Source: Spartinivicinus ruber
Lineage (GTDB): Bacteria; Pseudomonadota; Gammaproteobacteria; Pseudomonadales; Zooshikellaceae
Direction: 5' to 3'
Assembly (NCBI RefSeq): GCF_011009015.1
Contig: NZ_CP048878.1
Span: 246,501 to 310,500, forward strand
DNA length: 64,000 bases
Shown: positions 9,109-18,701 of the stretch, one piece after another
Layout of the letters: the number at the start of each line of letters is the position of its first letter
Numbering within the stretch: the first letter of the stretch is position 1
Notes under the pieces: generated by a model
Seen by the model: only the letters and a program-made list of their open reading frames with translations
The model's database searches: none
Told to the model about the DNA's origin: nothing
Translations under genes and position numbers: made by a program

Positions 9109-10185
9109 TTATAAACCTGAATATTGACTTAATTCTTTTTCGGTAGAATCCGTAATTCGCTGAACAGTCATACCATCTTTTAAATAACTGGCGCCGTCCG
9201 TCACAACATCTGAGATATTTTTTAAACCATTACTAATGGCAATTTCTTTATTTAATAAACTATTCATAGTGACCCATTGTTCGCTAACTTGACTGGTTTT
9301 TGGGTCATAGGCAAATATCATCGCTTGTTTGCCTTTGGCAGTAACAATGGCCTCAACAGGGATAAATGCTAATTGCTGAGTGCTTTTCGGTAAAATATCA
9401 ACTCTGGCAATAAAACCAGAACGAAGCAGTAACGGTGGGTTAGTTAAACTGACTTCTATTTCAAAGGTGCCTGTTTTCGGGTCTGCAACTGCAGCAATCT
9501 TGCTTATTTTGCCAGTGAAAGCAGTTTGAGGGTAAGCATCAAATGATAATTTGACTGGATCTTGCATTGTGGCTTTGACAATATCTCGATCAGCTAGGCC
9601 AACTTTAACTACCCAACTATTTTGATTCTCTGACACTGTAAGTAGAGGGGTTCCAGAGTTAATTAACTCATTTTCTTCAGTAAAACGTTGTAAAACCTGA
9701 CCATTAAAAGGCGCTTTAATAATGGAGTGACGACGATTAAAAGTCGCTATTTTTAGTTCAGATTCAGCTAAACGAAAAGCCGTTTGGGCATCTTGCAGTT
9801 GTTGTAAGGGAATGACATTTTTTTTATATAAATCCATTAGGCGTGCTAAATCTCTTTTTGCTTTAGCAACGTTGGATTCTGCAGAGTTTACTTGGGCGTT
9901 GATTTCAGCCAGGTCTAGACTTGCTAAAATGTCACCTTGTTGGAATGTTTCGCCTTCATCAACATAAATTCGATTAATTAAGCCGCTGGTTTTAAAAGAC
10001 AGGCGGGTTTCTTTGGCATGCGCTAATCTGCCGCTGGTTTTAATTGGAATAATGCGTTTTTCTCTAATAACAGGGGAGGTAGTTACAACAATTGTTGGTT
10101 GATTTGCCTTTGGCTCAGCCATTACCCAAGCTGAAGCTAGAGTAACAATGACCACTGTGAACCATCCCAAATGTTGCAGTTTCAT
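9109..10185 (-). CDS. RND periplasmic adaptor (membrane fusion protein)
   Basis: About 358 residues. Signal peptide LGWFTVVIVTLASAWVMA, then the lipoyl/barrel half RLAHAKETRLSFKTSGLI, an alpha-hairpin rich in Asn/Ala/Lys (ESNVAKAKRDLARLMDLY), the second lipoyl half IIKAPFNGQVLQRF, beta-barrel and membrane-proximal domains. I prefer the ATG at 10185 to one eight codons upstream because GAGGG lies 6-7 bases before it. It links the RND pump encoded 20 bp downstream to an outer-membrane channel. No lipobox Cys is seen, so it is probably anchored by an uncleaved or secreted N-terminus. A near-perfect inverted repeat at 10385 may control it. Confidence 0.88.
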   Translation of the reverse strand: MKLQHLGWFTVVIVTLASAWVMAEPKANQPTIVVTTSPVIREKRIIPIKTSGRLAHAKETRLSFKTSGLINRIYVDEGETFQQGDILASLDLAEINAQVNSAESNVAKAKRDLARLMDLYKKNVIPLQQLQDAQTAFRLAESELKIATFNRRHSIIKAPFNGQVLQRFTEENELINSGTPLLTVSENQNSWVVKVGLADRDIVKATMQDPVKLSFDAYPQTAFTGKISKIAAVADPKTGTFEIEVSLTNPPLLLRSGFIARVDILPKSTQQLAFIPVEAIVTAKGKQAMIFAYDPKTSQVSEQWVTMNSLLNKEIAISNGLKNISDVVTDGASYLKDGMTVQRITDSTEKELSQYSGL

Positions 10186-10542
10186 GGTTAATCCCTCACT
10201 TGACTGCATAGCCTGAATGCTATGTCAGGCCACAGTAATTTTGCATCTAGTCCCATAACAACAAGGCCTTTAGATCTTTAACTGATACTTGAAGAATCTG
10301 TTTGGCCAAAATGTGCTGAGTCTTTAATGGCTGATGAAGTATTTCAGCTGCCACTTTTAATGTGATTATGCCTATCACTTAACAATGTTTACACTGTTAA
10401 CATATAAACTAATAATGTTATCGCCGTCAACATCGTTTTGCCATATCAACTTTAACTTTGATATTCACAACACATAAACACTTTAGCGTGGTAAGCCGTT
10501 ATAATAGCGTTAGTAAAGTTTCTAGATAGTTAATTTGCATCT
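10186..10542. other. divergent intergenic region, efflux operon / hslO
   Basis: A 357-bp non-coding region shared by the leftward adaptor-pump operon and rightward hslO. It contains the inverted repeat at 10385-10403 and a TATAAT hexamer at 10500-10505, placed well for hslO, though I see no convincing -35 at 16-18 bp. No small gene is visible. Confidence 0.6.
10385..10403. promoter_or_regulatory. candidate operator between the efflux operon and hslO
   Basis: ATGTTTAC-ACT-GTTAACAT is an inverted repeat with 8-bp arms, a 3-bp spacer and one mismatch, lying 200 bp before the adaptor gene start and 140 bp before hslO. Size and symmetry suit a dimeric repressor such as a TetR-family protein, but no regulator gene is adjacent. 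A further ATGTT half-site lies about 10 bp to the right. Confidence 0.4.
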
Positions 10543-11442
10543 ATGAGTAATACAAAAGATATAGCCCAGCGTTTTAGTTTTGATAACACGGCAGTGAGAG
10601 GCGAGATCGTCTCGCTGGAAGACAGCTTTCAGCAAGCGTTAGTCAATCATGATTATCCTCCAGCTGTTCGACAACTATTGGGGGAGCTAATAGCTTCAGC
10701 TATTTTGCTGAGTTCTACTCTAAAGTTTGAAGGCACTTTAACGTTGCAAGCGCGTAGTGAGGGGCCAGTTACCCTACTAATGGCAGAGTGCAATGAAAAA
10801 CGTCAATTTAGAGCAGTAGCTAGCTGGCAAGGGGAGGTGAATTATGATGTGGAGTTTTCCAGCCTAATGCCAAAAGGTGTTATGTCTATCACGATTGATC
10901 CTAAAGCCGGTAAACGTTATCAAGGTGTAGTACCTACACATGGGGCGACAGTTGCAGACTGCTTGGCTGAATATTTTCAGCAGTCAGAACAGTTACCCAC
11001 TCGGTTCTGGATGTATGCTGATCAGGATCGGGTGTCTGGTATGTTATTACAGGCACTTCCTAACAACACGACAAATAGTCATGAGGAACAAGAACAGCAA
11101 GAGACCTGGCAGCGAATAAATTGTCTGGCTGATACTATTACACCAGAAGAATTGTTGAGCCTTGATTTTGAAGATGTACTACACCGGTTATTTCATGAAG
11201 AAACCGTACGACTCTATGATCCACAGCCTGCGGCATTTAAATGTAGTTGTTCTAAAGGGCGAACTGGAAAAGCATTGCTTACTCTAGGTTATGAGGAAGT
11301 TGCTAGTATTCTCCAAGAGCAGCAACGTATTAGTATGAATTGCCAGTTTTGTGGTGCGTACTATGAATTCTCGGCACCTGAAGTAGAACAGCTGTTTGAT
11401 ACTTCAGGTGATGATAAAGGTGCTGCGCCAGTCGTTCATTAA
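10543..11442 (+). CDS. hslO: redox-regulated chaperone Hsp33
   Basis: A 299-residue cytosolic holdase chaperone activated by oxidative unfolding. The N-terminal core (RFSFDNTAVRGEIVSLEDSF; later GTLTLQARSEGPV) is followed by the linker and a C-terminal zinc/redox switch with four cysteines in C-x-C ... C-x-x-C form: FKCSCSKGRTG (about residue 232) and NCQFCGAYYEF (about 267). All four are present, so the switch should work. ATG start at 10543 with little visible Shine-Dalgarno. A 13-bp hairpin follows at 11486. hslO next to pckA is a common gammaproteobacterial arrangement. Confidence 0.96.
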   Translation: MSNTKDIAQRFSFDNTAVRGEIVSLEDSFQQALVNHDYPPAVRQLLGELIASAILLSSTLKFEGTLTLQARSEGPVTLLMAECNEKRQFRAVASWQGEVNYDVEFSSLMPKGVMSITIDPKAGKRYQGVVPTHGATVADCLAEYFQQSEQLPTRFWMYADQDRVSGMLLQALPNNTTNSHEEQEQQETWQRINCLADTITPEELLSLDFEDVLHRLFHEETVRLYDPQPAAFKCSCSKGRTGKALLTLGYEEVASILQEQQRISMNCQFCGAYYEFSAPEVEQLFDTSGDDKGAAPVVH

Positions 11443-12077
11443 AGGACATACCTAAAGGTAATCCATTAAAAATAGGCTATTGAAAGCTATTTATTAATCA
11501 ATGTATTAATAAATAGCCGTATTTCTTTCAAAGAAGGTTAATTTTTATCATACGATTGAATGTGATAAACAAATGTTAGTAAATAAATGTGTGAGCTTTG
11601 ATCAGTTTGAAATTCGCTCACAACATGAATATTTGGCATAATTGCAATCCCCATTAGAGAAATCGCCCTAAAAAGCATCCTCTAGTTAAAGTAGGTATTA
11701 AATCGCCTGACTAGATGGGGGTTTATATAATAAAAGAGCACTACTGAAACTTATTTTTTAGAGATGTTCTAGGGGGTTTTGCTTTGTGTACTAATTTAAA
11801 AAGCAAAACAACTGACTATATAGCCAAAGCGAATGGCTTTTAGGGGCGGCTGTCGAGCGATGAAGCCCTATGAGTTTATGTTTTTATAAATGATTGGGGT
11901 GACAGTTAAATGCTCCATGCATTAACTGCATTTCCACCTTCCATGGTGGTCAAGAGCGACGACAACAAACCCTAAAAATCATTCGCGAAGGGTATACACA
12001 GGATTGATCAACCAGCTGTTATCTATCAGATAACAAAAAAAGACTTCGGTTTTTATAAACCGGTGAGGTATTGACGA
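11443..12077 (+). other. long non-coding leader of pckA with serial hairpins
   Basis: 635 bp without a credible gene. After the hslO hairpin the sequence before pckA folds into several possible stems: AAAGC/GCTTT (11826-11840), TAGGGGC/GCCCTA with one bulge (11841-11870), CAGTTAAATGC/GCATTAACTG with one bulge (11903-11928), CCACC/GGTGG (11934-11949), GTTATCT/AGATAAC (12018-12034) and CGGTTT/AAACCG (12047-12062), the last touching the GAGG ribosome-binding site of pckA. It may be a structured 5' leader or hold a small RNA. I do not recognise a known riboswitch class. Confidence 0.45.
11486..11525 (+). terminator. hairpin after hslO
   Basis: Perfect 13-bp AT-rich stem GCTATTTATTAAT (11486-11498) / ATTAATAAATAGC (11505-11517), six-base loop, followed by a mixed T-rich stretch. 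Position 44 bp after the hslO stop supports a terminator, though the T-run is imperfect. Confidence 0.5.
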
Positions 12078-13637
12078 ATGACAGAGACCCAGACGGGCAG
12101 TACAACTTTTAGTGACTTAAGTGCTGCTCAATTGACTGAGCTTGCAATTAAGCGGGGAGAAGGCCAACTGGCTGCAAATGGTTCACTTGTTGTTACCACG
12201 GGTGTTCGTACCGGCCGTTCTCCTAAAGACCGTTTTATTGTTCAAGAGCCAAGCACTTCAGATGCAATTGCTTGGGGCGATATTAATCGTCCATTCCCAG
12301 TAGATAAGTTTGATGATCTATGGGAGCGTGTTTCTGACTTTTTGGCAGGCCAAGATCAGTTTGAGCAACACTTGCATGTAGGGGCTGATCCAGAACACTA
12401 CTTGCCTGTAATCATGACAACTGAAACTGCCTGGCACAATTTATTCGGTCGTAACCTGTTTGTTCGTCCAGAAGAATACAACCCTAAAGGTAAAGAAACC
12501 TGGCAAATTTTAAATGTACCAGGTTTTGAGTGCTCTCCAGAGCGAGATGGCACTAACTCTGATGGGGCCGTTATTATTAATTTTGCTAAACGCAAAGTAT
12601 TGCTTGCAGGCATGCGTTATGCCGGTGAAATGAAAAAAGCCATGTTCTCTGTGCAGAACTTTTTATTACCAGAAAAAGATGTCTTACCCATGCACTGTTC
12701 AGCAAATGTGGGAGAAGATGGCGAAACCTGTTTATTCTTTGGCTTGTCTGGTACAGGTAAAACAACCTTATCTGCTGATGAAAGTCGTTTCTTGATTGGT
12801 GATGATGAACACGGTTGGGGTAAAGGTACTGTCTTTAATATAGAAGGTGGCTGTTACGCTAAGTGTATTAATCTAAGTCAAAAAAATGAGCCGGTTATCT
12901 GGAATGCCATTCGCTTTGGTGCCATCGTCGAAAATGTTATGATTGATGAGAAGACCCGGCTACCTGATTACAATGATGTTTCTTTAACAGAAAACAGTCG
13001 TTGTGCTTATCCTTTAGAGCATGTTGAAAAGCGTGTAGAAATCAATCGTGCTGGTGAGCCATCAGCCATTATCTTTTTAACTTGCGATATGTCAGGGGTA
13101 TTACCACCTGTTTCTATATTGTCTAAAGAAGCCGCGGCTTATCACTTTTTAAGTGGCTATACGGCACTGGTTGGTTCCACTGAAATGGGTGGCGGGAAAG
13201 GCCTTAAATCGACTTTTTCAACTTGCTTTGGAGCGCCATTTTTCCCAAGACCTGCCAGCGTTTATGCTGAACTATTAATGAAGCGGGTTCAGGAGTTTGG
13301 CAGCCGAGTCTATTTAGTTAACACTGGTTGGACAGGCGGAGCTAATGGTAAAGGTGGAGAGCGCTTCAGCATACCAACAACCCGAGCTATTATCAGTGCG
13401 ATTCAAAGCGGCGGTTTGGTTGATGTAGAAACTAAAAAGCTAGAATTGTTTAACCTGGAAATCCCCGTTGAAGTATCAGGTGTTGAAACACGTTTGCTAA
13501 ATCCGAGAGATACCTGGGCAGATCCAGCGGCTTATGACGAAGCAGCCAAAGACCTGGCAAAACAGTTTATTGATAACTTCGACAAGTTTGATGTAACTGA
13601 TGCAATTAGAGAAGCAGGCCCACAGTTAGAAGATTAA
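12078..13637 (+). CDS. pckA: phosphoenolpyruvate carboxykinase (ATP)
   Basis: A 519-residue ATP-type PEP carboxykinase converting oxaloacetate and ATP to PEP, CO2 and ADP, the first committed gluconeogenic step. Motifs: [15 protein letters not shown] (substrate site), P-loop kinase-1a [14 protein letters not shown] (about residues 217-230), metal-binding kinase-2 IGDDEHGW (about 234-241) and the adenine-site [11 protein letters not shown] near the C-terminus. Length is normal for the family. GGTGAGG precedes the ATG with a hairpin directly upstream, so translation could be modulated by leader structure. A REP-like palindrome lies 18 bp after the stop. Confidence 0.97.
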   Translation: MTETQTGSTTFSDLSAAQLTELAIKRGEGQLAANGSLVVTTGVRTGRSPKDRFIVQEPSTSDAIAWGDINRPFPVDKFDDLWERVSDFLAGQDQFEQHLHVGADPEHYLPVIMTTETAWHNLFGRNLFVRPEEYNPKGKETWQILNVPGFECSPERDGTNSDGAVIINFAKRKVLLAGMRYAGEMKKAMFSVQNFLLPEKDVLPMHCSANVGEDGETCLFFGLSGTGKTTLSADESRFLIGDDEHGWGKGTVFNIEGGCYAKCINLSQKNEPVIWNAIRFGAIVENVMIDEKTRLPDYNDVSLTENSRCAYPLEHVEKRVEINRAGEPSAIIFLTCDMSGVLPPVSILSKEAAAYHFLSGYTALVGSTEMGGGKGLKSTFSTCFGAPFFPRPASVYAELLMKRVQEFGSRVYLVNTGWTGGANGKGGERFSIPTTRAIISAIQSGGLVDVETKKLELFNLEIPVEVSGVETRLLNPRDTWADPAAYDEAAKDLAKQFIDNFDKFDVTDAIREAGPQLED

Positions 13638-13654
13638 TCCTTTTCTTCTCTTTG

Positions 13655-13704
13655 CCCTCATATTGTTAGCTCCCTCTCCCTTCAGGAGAGGGCTGGGGTG
13701 AGGG
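13655..13704 (+). repeat. REP-like two-tier palindrome after pckA
   Basis: Inner stem CCCTCTCC (13672-13679) / GGAGAGGG (13685-13692) nested in outer stem CCCTCA (13655-13660) / TGAGGG (13699-13704). The GC-rich CCCTCTCC...GGAGAGGGCTGGGGTGAGGG pattern is a type of palindromic element dispersed in many proteobacterial genomes and stands out against AT-rich surroundings. Only one copy is in this window; it may also stop pckA transcription. Confidence 0.6.
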
Positions 13705-13841
13705 TAATATCCGCTAGGTTCCTAAACTATTTGTGATAAATGCAACAAAACCGAATGTAAGGTTGTTTTTGTATTTCTCGAAAAGCAAAAAATCCTAGGT
13801 ATAATCTGACTTATGTTTACAATGCGTAAGACAGGTTATTC

Positions 13842-16172
13842 ATGCAAAGTATATTTGAGCGTATCGCTGAAGAACTCGAGGTTAGACCACAACAAGTTAC
13901 TGCTGCGGTGGCTTTATTAGATGAAGGAGCAACGGTTCCTTTTATTGCCCGTTATCGAAAAGAAGTCACAGGTGCATTAGACGACACCCAGCTGCGTAAT
14001 CTTGAAGAGCGCTTACGTTATCTGCGAGAGTTAGAAGACCGCCGGGAAACTATCCTGAAAAGTATCGAAGAGCAGGAAAAACTTACGCCAGAATTAGCCA
14101 AAGCTATTAAAGAAGCAGATACCAAAACTCGCTTAGAGGATCTATACCTGCCTTATAAACCCAAGCGTCGCACTAAAGCACAAATTGCCATTGAAGCGGG
14201 GCTTGAGCCATTAGCAGATAAATTATTAGCTAACCCCGAGCTAAACCCAGAACAAGAAGCTCAAACTTTTTTAAACCCTGAAGCCAAAGTGGAAGACACC
14301 AAAGCAGCATTAGATGGCGCTAAATATATCTTAATGGAGCGCTTTAGTGAGAATGCAGAGCTGCTAGGTAAGCTTCGTACATTCTTATGGGATGATGGCA
14401 CTGTATCTGCCAGGGTAGTAGCGGGTAAAGAAACGGAAGGGGCCAAATTTAGTGACTACTTTGAGCATGATGAGCCATTACAAAAAATGCCATCCCACCG
14501 GGCACTAGCTATTTTTCGTGGTCGTAATGAAGGAGTCTTGCAATTCAGTATTGTTGTTGGAGACCAGGAAGGTAAAACCGCTACCACTCCTTGCGAGGTA
14601 ATGATCGCAGAGTTCTGGCAGTTAGAAGATAAAGGCAGACCAGCAGATGCTTGGTTAAAAGAAGTAGTACGCTGGACCTGGCGAGTAAAACTATTGACTC
14701 ATTTAGAAACTGAGTTAATGGGCCAGGTTAGAGAATCAGCAGAAGAAGAAGCGATAAAGGTATTTGCAGATAACTTACATGATTTATTGCTGGCTGCTCC
14801 GGCGGGCCCGCGTTGCACTATTGGTTTAGACCCAGGTTTGCGTACTGGGGTTAAAGTGGCAGTAGTGGATAGCACAGGTAAATTAGTCGATCACACCACT
14901 ATATTTCCCCATGCTCCAAAGAATCAGTGGGATCAGTCTATTAGTGTGTTAGCAGCCCTTTGTGTTAAGCACAAAGTAGAGTTAGTCAGTATTGGTAACG
15001 GTACTGCCTCCCGTGAAACCGATAAGTTAGCGGGCGAGGTAATGAAACGTTACCCGGAATTAAAACTTACCAAAATTATGGTGAGCGAAGCGGGAGCATC
15101 GGTTTACTCAGCGTCAGAATTAGCGGCTAAAGAATTTCCAGATTTAGATGTTTCTTTCCGTGGTGCTGTATCTATTGCCCGAAGATTACAAGACCCATTG
15201 GCTGAATTGGTAAAAATCGATCCAAAGTCCATTGGCGTTGGCCAATATCAGCATGATGTTAGTCAGGTTAAACTGGCTCGTTCGTTAGATGCAGTAGTAG
15301 AAGACTGTGTAAACGCTGTGGGGGTGGATGTAAATACGGCTTCCGCACAACTATTAACGCGAGTATCTGGCTTGAACCAGACTATTGCTGCCAATATTGT
15401 TCAGTTCCGTGATGAAAATGGTGCTTTTGATAAGCGTAGTGATTTAAAGAAAGTACCTCGGTTAGGTGCCAAAACGTTTGAACAAGCTGCTGGGTTTTTG
15501 CGAATTATGAATGGCTCCAACCCTCTGGATGCATCCAGTGTTCACCCAGAAGCTTATCCTGTGGTTAAAAAGATTTCTGAAAGCAGCGCCAAAGATATCC
15601 GATCAATTATTGGTGATAGTCAATTTTTAAAACAACTTAATCCAGCCAGTTTTACTGATGAAACCTTTGGTATCCCTACCGTAACTGACATCATTAAAGA
15701 GTTGGATAAGCCAGGGCGTGACCCAAGACCTGAGTTTAAGACCGCTGAATTTAAAGAAGGGGTGGAAACCCTTGCTGACTTGAAACCCGATATGATCCTG
15801 GAAGGGGTAATTACTAATGTTACCAACTTTGGAGCATTTGTGGATATTGGGGTTCACCAGGATGGCTTAGTTCATATCTCGGCGCTTTCCAACGAGTTTG
15901 TTAAAGATCCGCGTGATGTCGTAAAAGCTGGAGATATTGTGAAGGTTAAAGTCATGGAAGTGGATATTCCCAGAAAGCGGATAGGATTATCCATGCGCTT
16001 GACTGATTCAGCGGCGACAGCACAGGAACAAAAGCCACAATCAGCAAAAGGCAATCGACAGCAACAGGCGAAAGGAAAGCCTAGTGGTCAAAAAGGCAAA
16101 GCTGCACAACAAGCAACAGGCGGTACGTTTGCTGACTTGTTTGCTAATGCTAAAACACTACGGAAAAAGTAG
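13842..16172 (+). CDS. tex: Tex-family transcription accessory protein
   Basis: A 776-residue cytoplasmic nucleic-acid-binding protein with the full Tex architecture: N-terminal helical Tex domain ([20 protein letters not shown], about residues 26-45), YqgF/RNase-H-like domain ([16 protein letters not shown], about 328), helix-hairpin-helix region ([18 protein letters not shown], then [16 protein letters not shown], about 475-560), and a C-terminal S1 domain ([20 protein letters not shown], about 655-725). A Gln/Lys-rich tail of about 45 residues follows the S1 domain. Tex homologues affect transcription and stress tolerance; in E. coli the orthologue is YhgF. Monocistronic, with a clear terminator. 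Confidence 0.95.
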   Translation: MQSIFERIAEELEVRPQQVTAAVALLDEGATVPFIARYRKEVTGALDDTQLRNLEERLRYLRELEDRRETILKSIEEQEKLTPELAKAIKEADTKTRLEDLYLPYKPKRRTKAQIAIEAGLEPLADKLLANPELNPEQEAQTFLNPEAKVEDTKAALDGAKYILMERFSENAELLGKLRTFLWDDGTVSARVVAGKETEGAKFSDYFEHDEPLQKMPSHRALAIFRGRNEGVLQFSIVVGDQEGKTATTPCEVMIAEFWQLEDKGRPADAWLKEVVRWTWRVKLLTHLETELMGQVRESAEEEAIKVFADNLHDLLLAAPAGPRCTIGLDPGLRTGVKVAVVDSTGKLVDHTTIFPHAPKNQWDQSISVLAALCVKHKVELVSIGNGTASRETDKLAGEVMKRYPELKLTKIMVSEAGASVYSASELAAKEFPDLDVSFRGAVSIARRLQDPLAELVKIDPKSIGVGQYQHDVSQVKLARSLDAVVEDCVNAVGVDVNTASAQLLTRVSGLNQTIAANIVQFRDENGAFDKRSDLKKVPRLGAKTFEQAAGFLRIMNGSNPLDASSVHPEAYPVVKKISESSAKDIRSIIGDSQFLKQLNPASFTDETFGIPTVTDIIKELDKPGRDPRPEFKTAEFKEGVETLADLKPDMILEGVITNVTNFGAFVDIGVHQDGLVHISALSNEFVKDPRDVVKAGDIVKVKVMEVDIPRKRIGLSMRLTDSAATAQEQKPQSAKGNRQQQAKGKPSGQKGKAAQQATGGTFADLFANAKTLRKK

Positions 16173-16187
16173 AGTTGAAGTACTGAT

Positions 16188-16212
16188 AGGCTGAACATTG
16201 TTCAGCCTTTTG
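16188..16212 (+). terminator. intrinsic terminator of tex
   Basis: AGGCTGAAC (16188-16196) - ATT - GTTCAGCCT (16200-16208), a perfect 9-bp stem followed by T residues, 16 bp after the tex stop. Confidence 0.85.
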
Positions 16213-16504
16213 CTTATAAAGGCACTGAAAGCTAGTGGATATGAGGTAGCAGGATATAAAGTAATAAAAATAACACTTACTGTTATCATTAAGTCGCCAG
16301 GGGGCTAGTAACTAAACCTGATGGTAAGTAGAATTTTGCTATTCTTGAACAAAATCGTTAGTCTGCATGTAATAAACTTAGATAGCTATAAATAGAGAAT
16401 ACTTAGACTTTTGCATACTGGTAAAAACGCTTTACTTTTCTGACAATCAAGTAAGCTCTGTATAGTGGTGTTGTTTATTACTTTTAACTGAAGGAAGTAG
16501 CGCT
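16213..16504 (+). other. gshA upstream region
   Basis: With the tex terminator this makes 332 bp without a gene. It is AT-rich; I see no reading frame, no strong palindrome and no convincing promoter pair. The gshA ribosome-binding site GAAGGAAG lies at its right end. Confidence 0.5.
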
Positions 16505-18133
16505 TTGACTACTAAGTATCAGGCAATTCTTGCAGTATTAAGTCAAACAGACAATGTACAACTGCTTTCGCAGCTTCAGCATGGCATTGAAAAGGAAAGT
16601 CTTCGAGTAGATATAGCAGGACACTTATCTCAACAGCCTCACCCTGATCAGCTTGGCTCAAAACTCACTCACCCTTATATCACTACAGATTACTCAGAAG
16701 CTTTGCTGGAGTTTATTACGCCTGTTTACCATAATCCGGCAGATGCTTTGCATTTTCAGCATCAATTGCATCAATACACCTACCAACATTTAGGTGCTGA
16801 ATTATTATGGGTTAATAGTATGCCTTGTCTGCTTGGTTCTGATGAGGAAATTCCCATTGCTTATTATGGTGATTCTAACCTTGGTAAAATGAAGTATGTT
16901 TATCGAGAGGGTTTAGCGCATCGGTATGGCAAAGCAATGCAGACGATAGCGGGTATTCACTATAATTTTTCGTTGCCAACCGCGTTATGGGAGTTACTAA
17001 AAGAGAAGGAAAAAAACAATCTGACTTTAGAGGATTTTCAATCCACAAAGTACTTCGCCATGATTCGTAACTTTCGCCGTTATGCCTGGTTATTAATGTA
17101 TTTATTTGGAGCTTCGCCTGCAGTAAGCAGAAATTTTTTAAAGCATGATAAGCATAATTTGCAACCACTTAATCATGATACGTTTTATTTGCCTTATGCA
17201 ACCTCCCTACGAATGAGTGATTTGGGTTATCAAAATAATGCACAGGCTGGCTTAAACATATGTTATAACACTTTATCCAGTTATGTTGATACGATAAGTA
17301 AAGCGATTCAAACTCCTTACCCTAAATATGAGCAAATTGGTGTTAATGTTAATGGCCATTACCAGCAATTGAACTCTAATTTATTGCAAATTGAAAACGA
17401 ATATTACAGTCCTGTAAGACCAAAGCGAATTACTCAGTCAGGTGAGCACCCCATTGATGCGTTGGCTGGAAAGGGGGTGGAGTATGTTGAAATTCGTTGT
17501 TTGGATTTAAACCCTTTTACTCCACTAGGAATTGACTTAACGACCAGTCATTTTTTAGATGTATTTTTAACGTATTGTGCTTTAGCGGATAGCCCTGATA
17601 TTGATCAGTTGGAGTGCAAAGCGATTCAGCATAACTTTGACCAAACAGTTAATGAAGGCCGTAAACCTGGGTTAATGCTAATAAGGCAGGAACAACCAAT
17701 TAAGTTAACGGATTGGGCTGAACAGCTGTTAACTGAGTTGAAGCCGGTTGCTGAATTGTTGGATAGTGCTTGGGGCGGAGCCAATCATAAATTGGCTATT
17801 GAGGAGCAATTAGGCAAAGTAGAAGATAGTGGGCAGACACCTTCAGCAAAAGTCATTACTGAGTTACAGCAAAATAAATTAAGCTTTAAAGAGTTTGGTG
17901 TCGTTTTAGCTAAGCAGCATGCTGATTACTTCTTAGCAACATCACTTTGTACTAAGCGGCAAAACTATTTTGACACTTTAGCTAAGCAGTCTTGGATTGA
18001 TCAGCGTCATCTAGAGGCTAAGGATACTCAAAGCTTTCCTGAGTTCTTGGCTGACTATTTTCGTACTCTTTCTAAAGCCCCTCTTGCTAGTTCTATTTCA
18101 CCAGGTATCAGCGACCCAGGTTGTATTGGTTAA
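16505..18133 (+). CDS. gshA: glutamate-cysteine ligase (E. coli type)
   Basis: A 542-residue cytosolic enzyme joining glutamate and cysteine with ATP, the first and rate-limiting step of glutathione synthesis. Family signatures: GIEKESLRVDIAGHLS (active-site Glu, about residues 28-43), THPYITTDYSEALLEFITP, INSMPC-like VNSMPCLLGSDEEIPIAYYG, AGIHYNFSLP, and GVEYVEIRCLDLNPF (about 326). Start is TTG at 16505, chosen because AAGGAAG lies 7 bases upstream and the family N-terminus begins here; no ATG fits. It is slightly longer than E. coli GshA (518). gshB is not nearby. Confidence 0.95.
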   Translation: MTTKYQAILAVLSQTDNVQLLSQLQHGIEKESLRVDIAGHLSQQPHPDQLGSKLTHPYITTDYSEALLEFITPVYHNPADALHFQHQLHQYTYQHLGAELLWVNSMPCLLGSDEEIPIAYYGDSNLGKMKYVYREGLAHRYGKAMQTIAGIHYNFSLPTALWELLKEKEKNNLTLEDFQSTKYFAMIRNFRRYAWLLMYLFGASPAVSRNFLKHDKHNLQPLNHDTFYLPYATSLRMSDLGYQNNAQAGLNICYNTLSSYVDTISKAIQTPYPKYEQIGVNVNGHYQQLNSNLLQIENEYYSPVRPKRITQSGEHPIDALAGKGVEYVEIRCLDLNPFTPLGIDLTTSHFLDVFLTYCALADSPDIDQLECKAIQHNFDQTVNEGRKPGLMLIRQEQPIKLTDWAEQLLTELKPVAELLDSAWGGANHKLAIEEQLGKVEDSGQTPSAKVITELQQNKLSFKEFGVVLAKQHADYFLATSLCTKRQNYFDTLAKQSWIDQRHLEAKDTQSFPEFLADYFRTLSKAPLASSISPGISDPGCIG

Positions 18134-18479
18134 ATATGTGCCTTCAAGTTTTGTAGGTTCCAAAGGCTTGAAGGATGTGAAGCAGAAGGTCTGAGCATTA
18201 ATACTCAGGCTAGAATAACCTAAAATTTAATGAAATATATGGATTAGCTAAGCTTTATTTTTGTCTTCATAAATCGGAAATTTTTAAGATTAGGCTATAA
18301 GCCTGGCAGAATATTTCATTTTGTGATGATTATCACGCTGCTTTACTGGCAAAAGCACTATAAATAAAAATAGAACGACATGATTAGTCTGATTTAAGGC
18401 TAGCTAAGAGGCTGCATAGTACACCCTATGTTGTGTAGCCTTCATTATTATCTAAAAGCATATACCCAGGGCGGTAAAT
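18134..18479 (+). other. intergenic region gshA / RMF-like gene
   Basis: 346 bp, non-coding. A possible stem CCTTCAAG (18141-18148) / CTTGAAGG (18167-18174) just after gshA may be a weak terminator (no T-run). The rest is AT-rich leader for the RMF-like gene; no clear promoter hexamers are convincing. Confidence 0.45.
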
Positions 18480-18701
18480 ATGACTAAAAAGGAAGCGCCA
18501 GATCAGGCTGAAACCAGTGACGGTGAGATGGGGGAATGTTCACTGGATGACTTAACGAACGCCTACCAACAAGGTTACCAGGCAGGTGTCAATACAGTTT
18601 TTAAGGCCCCTCCCTACAGGCATAGGAGGTTGGCGGCTGCTTGGTTAGCTGGTTTTGATGATGGTTTGCATCAGTATGAGCTAAGTATTTCAGCTGCTTA
18701 A
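18480..18701 (+). CDS. rmf: ribosome modulation factor (RMF)-like protein
   Basis: A 73-residue protein whose second half resembles RMF: AYQQGYQAGV aligns with the RMF helix RG-Y-x-x-G, and PYRHRRLAAAWLAGFDDGLH with the CPY...W-x-x-G-W-R-E-G segment. RMF pairs 70S ribosomes into inactive 100S dimers in stationary phase. Differences: an acidic N-terminal extension of about 25 residues (EAPDQAETSDGEMGECSLDD), and no Cys before PY. RMF proteins are normally basic; this one is not, so altered function is possible. Its stop codon overlaps the stop of the convergent FliL-like gene (shared TTAA). Confidence 0.6.
   Translation: MTKKEAPDQAETSDGEMGECSLDDLTNAYQQGYQAGVNTVFKAPPYRHRRLAAAWLAGFDDGLHQYELSISAA

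Noticed and set aside
11635-11652. TTGGCATAATTGCAATC looks like a sigma54 promoter
   Set aside because: GG and GC are only 7 bases apart instead of 10, so the spacing does not fit.
11976-11998. CATTCGCGAAG-GTATAC-like sequence also inside the terminator at 55870
   Set aside because: One mismatch over about 18 bases between two intergenic places is near chance; too little to call a repeat family without genome-wide data.
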